Of a DNA stretch of 15,495 nt, positions 1 to 5,758 are shown in pieces. This stretch comes from Pseudomonadota bacterium (GTDB taxonomy: Bacteria > Myxococcota > Polyangia > Polyangiales > Polyangiaceae). The position numbers and the translations under genes were made by a program. The stretch lies in NCBI GenBank assembly GCA_023419055.1, contig JAEZYO010000512.1:1-15495 (forward strand), in the 5' to 3' direction. Below the pieces are notes generated by a model that ran no database searches, was not told where the DNA came from, and saw nothing but the letters and a program-made list of their open reading frames with translations. Within the stretch, counting starts at the first letter, position 1. Each line of letters opens with the position of its first letter.

Positions 1-1
1 G

Positions 2-73
2 GACTATGCCTATTGCCGCCTCTCGGTCGGGATCATGTTCGGAGGAGCGCAGAGCGCCGAACCCGCTCCCTAG
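2..73 (+). CDS. 3' end of a gene, possible outer-membrane protein tail (partial)
   Basis: An open frame entering from the left edge gives 23 residues and then TAG at 71-73. The residues include RLSVGIMFGG, an alternating hydrophobic pattern like a last beta-strand, followed by a short Ala/Pro-rich tail. This resembles the C-terminus of a beta-barrel or secreted protein, but so little is visible that the family cannot be named. A 6-bp inverted repeat follows the stop directly, as expected at the end of a transcription unit. The frame could also be a chance opening in GC-rich DNA, although its end fits the gene layout. Confidence 0.4.
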   Translation, partial: DYAYCRLSVGIMFGGAQSAEPAP

Positions 74-92
74 GCGACAATGAAGGTGTCGC
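74..92 (+). terminator. short inverted repeat after the left-edge gene
   Basis: GCGACA (74-79) and TGTCGC (87-92) form a perfect 6-bp stem with a 7-nt loop, starting one base after the TAG of the left-edge gene. There is no T-run after it. It could be a weak terminator for the rightward gene, or for the leftward DUF4126 gene ending at 136. Position is the main support. Confidence 0.25.
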
Positions 93-135
93 GTAGTTCA
101 GGGCCGCCACGGTCGGGCTCGCAGTCACGAGGCGA

Positions 136-597
136 TCAGGGCATCGCGACCAGAATCAGCAGCGCCCCACCGATGGCGACCGCGTCTTCGATGATCGCTG
201 CCGGTCGGTCCCGTCCGAAACGGATCGCGAGCCTCTTCCGGAACTCGTAGCCCGCCAACGTGCCGAGAATCGCTCCCACGACGCCCAGCACGGTACCCAA
301 GAACCAGCGGCCGCTATCCATGCCGAGGGCAGCACCGGCCAGCGCTCCGCTTGCGATGCGCGCTCCGAACTGGATCGGGATCTTTCGACTCGGCGTGATC
401 GTGAGTTGGTCGACGAGGAGCTCACCTAGCGCGAGGAGCGTGAGCAGCCATGGCGTGGCCGGCCGTCCCAAGAACTCGAGCCAAGTTCCTTCGAGGTCCA
501 GCAACCCGAGGTACGAAGCCCAGCTCACGGTGGCGGCCACCAGCATCACTCGTAGACCGGCGACGACGCCGAGCGGAAATGCGAGGAAGGGGAGCAT
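136..597 (-). CDS. DUF4126 family membrane protein
   Basis: A 153-residue integral membrane protein with an N-terminal hydrophobic segment containing GLRVM (residues 14-18), and further helices near residues 50-62, 84-116 and 137-151. The DUF4126 hallmark is present: D63 followed by TPSR (68-71), P74, and RIASG (80-84). The function of this family is not established; members are small inner-membrane proteins. The frame stays open well upstream, but the extension is polar, Pro/Arg-rich and unlike a signal sequence, so ATG at 597 is chosen. GTG at 600 is an equal alternative. No clear Shine-Dalgarno sequence is seen. It diverges from the xylanase gene across about 127 bp. Family assignment is by motif recognition. 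Confidence 0.8.
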   Translation of the reverse strand: MLPFLAFPLGVVAGLRVMLVAATVSWASYLGLLDLEGTWLEFLGRPATPWLLTLLALGELLVDQLTITPSRKIPIQFGARIASGALAGAALGMDSGRWFLGTVLGVVGAILGTLAGYEFRKRLAIRFGRDRPAAIIEDAVAIGGALLILVAMP

Positions 598-724
598 CAC
601 CCGGTCGCGTTGCACGAGCCGTACCGTGCTTGCGTGGCGGTTTGGGGACAGACGACCTGGATGCTCTACACCGCTTGTTTTCGTGAGCCTGGTGCTCGAG
701 GGCACCTTCGGATAGCTCTGGGGT

Positions 725-2473
725 ATGCGCGGGTACGTTCGTCGGACCGTTGGATTCGTGATCGCCGGGCTGGTCGCTTTGCACACGCTCCAGGCCTGCT
801 CCGAGTCGGACGGCGGCGGCTCACCCACCTCCGATGCCGGCGCTGCCGGCGCTGCCGGCGAAGCCTACGGCGAGGCGGGTGAAGCGAGCTCGAGTTCCGG
901 GACCGGTGGGGGTGCTGGTGGCGCAGGCTCGAGCCAAGGCGGTCAGGACTCGGGCGAAGGCGGTGGATCTTCGCAGGGAGGAGTCCCGGGTGCGGACGCA
1001 GGGAGCGGCGGTGACGGAGGCGGCGGGACGGTGCAGCGTTGTCTCGAGGGTGACGACGGAACTCTCGGCTGCGTGAGCTCGCGCCTGCTGGTCGGCACTG
1101 CCGTCAACGTGGAGGTCCTCGATCAGCAAGAGTATGCGGACGTCCTGACGAGCGAGTTCGGGTACGTCACCCCTGAAAACGTCATGAAGTGGGGACCGCT
1201 CCAGCCCGCGCCCGACAGCTGGGATTTCACCCCCGCGGATGAGCTCCTGTCGTTTGCGGAACAGCACGGTCAGGTGGTCAAAGGGCATGCGCTCGTGTGG
1301 CACGTCCAGCAGCCCGATTGGACGAGCAGCCTCGATGCTCCGGCGCTGGTGAGCGCCGTGGAAGCGCATATCAAGGAGACCGTGCCGCATTTCGCTGGCA
1401 GGGTGCGCGCGTGGGACGTGGTGAATGAAGCCATCCTCGACGGCGGTCTCGGCATTCGACCGGGGCTCCACACCGCGCTCGGCATTTCGGGTATGGCCAA
1501 CGCCTTCAAATGGGCACGCGAAGCCGACCCCACGGCGAAGCTCTACTACAACGACTACGGTATCGAGTTCTTCAACGACAAGTCGGACGCCGTGCATCGG
1601 TTGATCCAGGATCTCCTCGCCGAGGGAGCACCGATCGACGGGATCGGCTTCCAGGCCCATGTCAGCACCAAGCACTACCCGTCGCTCGAGGGATTGCGCG
1701 CCAATATCGCGCGCTTCGCGAACCTCGGGTTGACCGTCAACATCAGTGAGCTCGACGTGCGCACCGCGGAGGTGCCCGGCACGAAAGCGAAACGTCTGGC
1801 TGCTCAGGCCATCACCTACCGCGAGTTCGCAGCGGCCTGCGCGCTCGAGGACGCCTGTGAAGCCGTCACGCTGTGGGGATTCACGGACGCCTACTCGTGG
1901 GTCGATGAAGAGTTTGGCGCCGACGACCCGTTGCCCTGGGACGAGGCGTATCAAAAAAAGCCGGCGCACGCCGCGTTGCTGCTCGGGCTCGCGGGTAAGC
2001 GCTCGCCCGCCGGCGCCGAGCTCCTTTTGGACGGGGGCTGCGAGACGGGTGCGGGCTGGTCGGGCTTCGGGGGCGCGACGATCGGCGTGGTAGCCAACGG
2101 GCGCACCGGCAACGCGTGCCGCGCGACGTCGCGCACCGAGGAGTACCACGGCCCCGCGGTGAGCCTGACCGGCAAGGTGCCGAAAGGGGCCACCATTTCA
2201 GTGCGCGCCTACGCGCGCATCGCCAGTGCGGAAGGCGGTCGCATCAAGCTGTTTCTGAAGAAGGTCGAGGCAGGCGTCGCCGACGAGTATTTCGAGCTGG
2301 CAGGGCGCGCCGTGCCTGACGCAGGTTGGACGCTGCTCACGGCGAACTTCACCCTCGGCTTCGCGACCGCGCCGAGCGAGCTCACGCTGTGGGTCGAGTC
2401 CCCGCCGATCGACGGCCAGCTGCCGAACCTGCTCGTGGACGACATGACCGTCGAGATCCTGAGCGCTGACTGA
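725..2473 (+). CDS. GH10 endo-1,4-beta-xylanase, lipoprotein, with C-terminal CBM-like domain
   Basis: A 582-residue exported enzyme predicted to cut internal beta-1,4 links in xylan. The N-terminus is a lipoprotein signal: basic start, hydrophobic segment at 10-22, lipobox LQAC with Cys25. Residues 26-103 form a linker rich in Gly, Ser, Ala, Asp and Glu, with almost no aromatic residues. The catalytic GH10 domain spans about 112-425. It has the TPEN motif (149-152), GHALVWH (187-193), the acid/base WDVVNE (Glu235), the nucleophile in ISELD (Glu342), and LWGFTDAYSW (383-392). Residues about 431-578 form a beta-rich module with LLDGGCE (434-440) at its start and VDDMTVEI near its end, typical of the CBM4/9/22-like fold; the exact CBM family is uncertain. 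The mature protein should sit on the cell surface or in the periplasm, tethered through the linker. It appears monocistronic. Confidence 0.93.
   Translation: MRGYVRRTVGFVIAGLVALHTLQACSESDGGGSPTSDAGAAGAAGEAYGEAGEASSSSGTGGGAGGAGSSQGGQDSGEGGGSSQGGVPGADAGSGGDGGGGTVQRCLEGDDGTLGCVSSRLLVGTAVNVEVLDQQEYADVLTSEFGYVTPENVMKWGPLQPAPDSWDFTPADELLSFAEQHGQVVKGHALVWHVQQPDWTSSLDAPALVSAVEAHIKETVPHFAGRVRAWDVVNEAILDGGLGIRPGLHTALGISGMANAFKWAREADPTAKLYYNDYGIEFFNDKSDAVHRLIQDLLAEGAPIDGIGFQAHVSTKHYPSLEGLRANIARFANLGLTVNISELDVRTAEVPGTKAKRLAAQAITYREFAAACALEDACEAVTLWGFTDAYSWVDEEFGADDPLPWDEAYQKKPAHAALLLGLAGKRSPAGAELLLDGGCETGAGWSGFGGATIGVVANGRTGNACRATSRTEEYHGPAVSLTGKVPKGATISVRAYARIASAEGGRIKLFLKKVEAGVADEYFELAGRAVPDAGWTLLTANFTLGFATAPSELTLWVESPPIDGQLPNLLVDDMTVEILSAD
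833..859 (+). repeat. 9-nt tandem repeat coding for the xylanase linker
   Basis: Three consecutive near-identical 9-nt units (GATGCCGGC, then GCTGCCGGC twice) encode DAG-AAG-AAG in the low-complexity linker. It marks a stretch where the linker could grow or shrink by slippage without changing frame. Confidence 0.6.
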
Positions 2474-2518
2474 GCGCGGAGTGGGCGCTGCCGGCTCTCT
2501 CTCGTCCTCTCACTTCGA

Positions 2519-2534
2519 GCGCGCGCGCGTGTGC
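2519..2534. repeat. alternating purine-pyrimidine tract
   Basis: GCGCGCGCGCGTGTGC is a 16-nt strictly alternating purine-pyrimidine run in the short gap between the xylanase stop and the orphan ATPase-domain frame. Such tracts can adopt Z-DNA under supercoiling. Here it may simply reflect high GC. Confidence 0.5.
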
Positions 2535-2574
2535 TCAGCCTGTAGTGGGTCCTTGATCTCGTAGCGAAGCGCGG

Positions 2575-3078
2575 ATGTCGTCGAGCGTCCAGAGGCGCTT
2601 CTGTAACCTCGCGGAAACCCTCCAAGCCGCGCTGACGCTCGTGCGCTCCGACCTTGCGCGGCAGCGCGTCGCCCTTTCGACTGCGCTCGCGCTCGACGGG
2701 TTCGAGATCATGGGTGATCCGATCGAGCTCCAGCAGGTGCTGCTGAATCTGCTCTTGAACGCCGCCGAGGCCGCCCGGGAGCTGCCCGTGGAGCGCCGGC
2801 GCGTCATGGTTCGCGCCCGTGTCGAGCAAGAGGGCGGAGAGTCAGTCGCCTTGGTCTCGGTCGAAGACACCGGCGTCGGCTTCGACGAGGAGCAAATCGA
2901 TCGTCTCTTCGCACCCTTTTACACGACCAAGCCGGGTGGGCTCGGGATGGGCCTATCGATCATTCGTTCGATCATCGATCGCCACGGCGGCCGTATCTGG
3001 GCCGAAGCAAACCCCGAGCATGGCGCGACATTCCATTTCACGCTGCCGAGGCAGACGTCCACGCTCGTCCAGGGGTGA
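2575..3078 (+). pseudogene. orphan histidine-kinase HATPase_c domain, probably a 5'-truncated remnant
   Basis: This 167-residue frame is the ATP-binding half of a sensor histidine kinase. The N box lies in LQQVLLNLLLNAAEA (Asn62), the G1 box is DTGVG (98-102), the F box is LFAPFYTTK (111-119) and the G2 box is GGLGMGLS (121-128). The first ~45 residues resemble the linker that normally joins the DHp helices to the ATPase domain. No HisKA/DHp helix, phosphoacceptor His, PAS or membrane segment is present. An in-frame TGA at 2554-2556 and the end of the xylanase gene at 2473 leave no room for them. No clear ribosome-binding site precedes ATG 2575. All ATP-binding motifs look intact, so a working stand-alone ATPase-domain protein, such as an anti-sigma-like kinase, is the alternative. 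A 5' deletion remnant seems more likely. Confidence 0.65.
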
Positions 3079-3104
3079 CACCGAATTCCCCGGACGGAGC
3101 GAGG

Positions 3105-4427
3105 TCACGGAGCTCGCAGGAAGAACGCGATCGAGGACGAGACCATGAGGAGGCCTATCGCAGCTCCGGCGTGGCGCAGGATCCTCGAGCGTCGTCCCAG
3201 TAGCTCGACCGACTTCACGTAACCGAGGCAAAAGAGCGCGAGCGCCGGAAAAATGTGCCGAAAGTCCTCGTGATACTCGTTCGGCACGACGAGCCGGAAC
3301 GCGATCAGGAAGGTGAGTAGGATCACCGGAGCCACGAAGTAGATCCGGTGCTTTTGGAGTGACGCGAGGCGCAGCCCGAACAACCCGAGCAGGCAGGCGA
3401 CCAGCATGAAGAGCAGAAGCAGGCTCATGATCGCCGCCAAGGTCACGTGGCGCTGATTCGAAAAGTCGTCACCGAGCTGCTTCACGCCGAACAACATCGA
3501 CTTGAGGAAGCGGTGCGGGAAGGCGTCGAGCGGGACGAGCTCGCGTCGGCGAACGAACTCGAACGGATCGAACCAGATGAAGCGCTGTAGCGTGTCGGGA
3601 AGGGGAGGTACATAGCGCCCGCCACAAGCCGAGCCGAGGATGGAGGGGCAATCCTGGCGCGGCCAGCGCGCCTCGCGAAGCCCGACGGCGAGAAAGCCGG
3701 AGAGCGCGAAGGTGAACCCCGCGCTCGCGCCGCGGAGGAGGCCCTTGCGCAACGGCTCTTGTTTCGAGAGAAGCCGCAGGAGCACCGCAACCAACAGGAT
3801 TGCAACTACCGCGTAGCCCGACGATTTCGTGAACAAGGCCAGGGCCGACGCCGTGAGCGCCCCGGCAAAGTCGCGCTCTCGCCCGTGCTTGTCCCATACC
3901 GCGGTCCAGTAGATGGCGGCGACCATCAGCAGCGAGGCGAGCGCGTCGTTGTGGACGCGGGCGGAGTGAATGATGCTCGAGGGCCAGAACAAAAGGAGCG
4001 CTGACGCGAGCCACAGACTCAGCTTCTCCTGGGTTGCGCCGCGGACCATCAGAAGAGCGAAGACCACGAAACCGAAGAACAAGAGTAGCGAGAGCCACTG
4101 CAGGCCGAGCTCGAGCGGCAGGGCGAAGGCCACCACCTTCGACCACGACGCCGCGACCGCGTAGTAGAGCGGAGGATGTCCGCAGACACCGCACGAAAGC
4201 GCTCCGGGCACCCGCCCGTGCTCCGCGATGAACCGAATGTACTCGAGGTGAGCCGAGGCGTCGTAGTTGCGCTCGGCGATCGACGTGTAGCTCAGGTAGT
4301 CGAAGCCGAGGGCCGTGCCTGCGAGCACGATGGCAACGGTGACCGCATCGAAGTCGAGGCGCCGGAGGACGGCGAGCTCGAGAGCGAGGGTCAGGCCGAG
4401 CAGGATCCAGAAGGTCAAGGACCCCAC
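3105..4427 (-). CDS. GT-C type membrane glycosyltransferase-like protein
   Basis: A 440-residue polytopic membrane protein with about ten hydrophobic segments. After the first helices, a loop carries YDASAHLEYI (Asp56, His60), then CGVC (79-82) and HPPLYY (84-89). Acidic residues in the first periplasmic loop followed by an HPPLYY-like segment are typical of GT39/ArnT-like GT-C transferases, which use polyprenyl-phosphate sugars. Near the C-terminus, VPNEYHEDFRHIFPALAL resembles the last conserved segment of these proteins. The acceptor is unknown and the exact Pfam family is not settled from the sequence. The start is uncertain: GTG at 4427 lies directly after an in-frame stop (4428-4430), and no good Shine-Dalgarno sequence is seen; TTG at 4418 is an alternative. 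It converges on the ATPase-domain frame with only 26 nt between stops. Confidence 0.72.
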   Translation of the reverse strand: MGSLTFWILLGLTLALELAVLRRLDFDAVTVAIVLAGTALGFDYLSYTSIAERNYDASAHLEYIRFIAEHGRVPGALSCGVCGHPPLYYAVAASWSKVVAFALPLELGLQWLSLLLFFGFVVFALLMVRGATQEKLSLWLASALLLFWPSSIIHSARVHNDALASLLMVAAIYWTAVWDKHGRERDFAGALTASALALFTKSSGYAVVAILLVAVLLRLLSKQEPLRKGLLRGASAGFTFALSGFLAVGLREARWPRQDCPSILGSACGGRYVPPLPDTLQRFIWFDPFEFVRRRELVPLDAFPHRFLKSMLFGVKQLGDDFSNQRHVTLAAIMSLLLLFMLVACLLGLFGLRLASLQKHRIYFVAPVILLTFLIAFRLVVPNEYHEDFRHIFPALALFCLGYVKSVELLGRRSRILRHAGAAIGLLMVSSSIAFFLRAP

Positions 4428-4547
4428 TCAACACGAGGCGATCCCCGAGCTCAAGCTCGAGACGTCTCGAGCAGAGCTTGTACGACTTCGGGCGTCATGA
4501 TCTTCGAGATGGGCTGGGAAAGGCGCTCATTGGAACCGCCCCGCGCC

Positions 4548-5453
4548 CTAGTGCCTAGGCGAGGCTTCCGCGCCCTGGCGCACCACCAGCACGTCGGTCC
4601 TCACCTCCTCCAGGATGCTCTGCGCAACTCCCGCGATCGCGAAGTCGAGCAGGGCATGGCGACCGTGGGTAGCCAGGGCGACCAGGTCGACCTCCTTGTC
4701 GAGCACGTACTCACTCAGCAGAGGTGCAGGCGGACCGTACTGGATGACCGAGCGGACCTTCTTCATCACCACGGGTGAGAGTGAGCTCTGCGCGACGAAC
4801 GCCTCGTGAGCGGCCTCGAGCTCGAGACGTTTCTCCGACTCGGCCTTCTGGAGCTCCACACCTGCGATACCCGAGTATGGAATATCGAAGGCGTGAAATA
4901 GCGAGAGCTGGGCGAAGGGAAAGAAGTCTGCAGCAGTCTCCAGCGCTCGTCGCGAGGGTGTATTGAAGTCGCTCGGGACGACGATGCTGCGGTAGCGGTG
5001 ATGGGGCCGGTTTTGGACGACGAGGACGGGAACCGGCGAACGCCGCACGAGAGAGTCGACGGTGGAGCCGAGGACGAGCCGGCGGAACGCTTCGTTCCTG
5101 GAGATGCCGAGCACGATGACGTCGCAAGCCTCTTCATCGGCGGCTTTGAGGATAGTCTGCGTGATCGGGCCCTCGCTCACGCGAAACGAAGCTTTCACGT
5201 CGTCGGTCACGACTTCGCGCCGTAGCCTTTGCTCTGCGGCGTGGCGAATCTCCGACGCCGACAGGCTCCGGCCGTAGCGGCGCTGCACGCTCGCGGCATC
5301 GGCCAGGTCGACCACCGTCAAGAGGACGAGTCTTGCGTCCCACTCTCGAGCGAGCAAGATCGCGCGGTCGAGCGCTCTGTCGGAGCGGCAGCTCAGGTCC
5401 GTTGCGCAAAGGACGGTGCGCCTTTTGGAGTGAGGGACGGCGTGATCGGTCAT
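4548..5453 (-). CDS. tandem universal stress protein (UspA family)
   Basis: A 301-residue cytosolic protein made of two Usp domains. Domain 1 (about 11-147) begins RRTVLCATDLS and ends VPVLVV. Domain 2 (about 154-293) begins YRSIVVPSDF and ends TDVLVV. Canonical ATP-binding Usp domains carry G-2x-G-9x-G(S/T). Domain 1 reads Gly116-IS-Arg119-9x-Gly129-Ser130, losing the middle Gly. Domain 2 reads Ala261-TH-Gly264-9x-Ala274-Gly275, losing the first and last. Nucleotide binding may therefore be altered or lost. The start is well supported: an AGAAGGA-type ribosome-binding site lies about 9 nt before ATG 5453. The gene diverges from the Mrp antiporter operon, and joint response to pH or ionic stress is an inference. 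Confidence 0.9.
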   Translation of the reverse strand: MTDHAVPHSKRRTVLCATDLSCRSDRALDRAILLAREWDARLVLLTVVDLADAASVQRRYGRSLSASEIRHAAEQRLRREVVTDDVKASFRVSEGPITQTILKAADEEACDVIVLGISRNEAFRRLVLGSTVDSLVRRSPVPVLVVQNRPHHRYRSIVVPSDFNTPSRRALETAADFFPFAQLSLFHAFDIPYSGIAGVELQKAESEKRLELEAAHEAFVAQSSLSPVVMKKVRSVIQYGPPAPLLSEYVLDKEVDLVALATHGRHALLDFAIAGVAQSILEEVRTDVLVVRQGAEASPRH

Positions 5454-5563
5454 CGGTTTTCCTTCTACGGATGGCTACCCGCTCGTGCGGTTGCGAGACG
5501 GTGGGCGAGGGTGGCGACGACCGCGTCGCGAGCTCCCTGAAAATGGGTGCCGCTCAGGCGACG

Positions 5564-5585
5564 CGAACGAACCGAGCTTCGTTCG
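5564..5585. promoter_or_regulatory. 8-bp inverted repeat, possible operator
   Basis: CGAACGAA (5564-5571) and TTCGTTCG (5578-5585) are perfect reverse complements around a 6-nt centre (CCGAGC). The site lies about 110 bp upstream of the usp start and about 175 bp upstream of mrpAB. The dyad size suits a dimeric regulator, but no regulator gene is nearby and function is unproven. Confidence 0.35.
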
Positions 5586-5649
5586 ACTCTAGCGCGCGCG
5601 GCTGCGCACGCCATCGGCACGGCGTGGGCCAGAATGTCCCACGGCATCG

Positions 5650-5675
5650 AGGGGCCGGCAGGGTTCGAGGCCCCT
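5650..5675. repeat. 7-bp GC-rich inverted repeat upstream of mrpAB
   Basis: AGGGGCC (5650-5656) and GGCCCCT (5669-5675) are perfectly complementary with a 12-nt loop. It could form an RNA hairpin in a long mrp leader, or act as a protein-binding dyad. GC-rich DNA yields such pairs by chance fairly often. Confidence 0.25.
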
Positions 5676-5758
5676 GTGGAATCACGCGCGAGCTCGGCTT
5701 TCATGCCGAAGCATTCGTCTGATTCTTCGACGCCGTGACGGGTTAGAGTGCGCGTGCC

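Larger units (their letters stand above)
5454..5758. other. divergent intergenic region between usp and mrpAB
   Basis: These 305 bp contain no reading frame that looks like a real gene; the short frames are Arg/Ala/Ser-rich and match no family known to me. The region must hold the promoters for the leftward Usp gene and the rightward Mrp operon. Two inverted repeats are visible (5564-5585 and 5650-5675). A TAGAGT hexamer at 5744-5749 could be a -10 box for mrpAB but has no good -35 partner, so no promoter is called. Confidence 0.6.

Noticed and set aside
821..2149. 442-residue minus-strand frame opposite the xylanase
   Set aside because: No family similarity; the xylanase on the other strand has all its catalytic motifs.
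2473..2489. AGCGC...GCGCT dyad as a xylanase terminator
   Set aside because: Only 5 bp of stem, no T-run, and common by chance at this GC content.
5465..5704. Short minus-strand frame in the usp-mrp gap
   Set aside because: Ala/Arg/Ser-rich 79 residues with no motif; it would occupy the control region of two clear genes.
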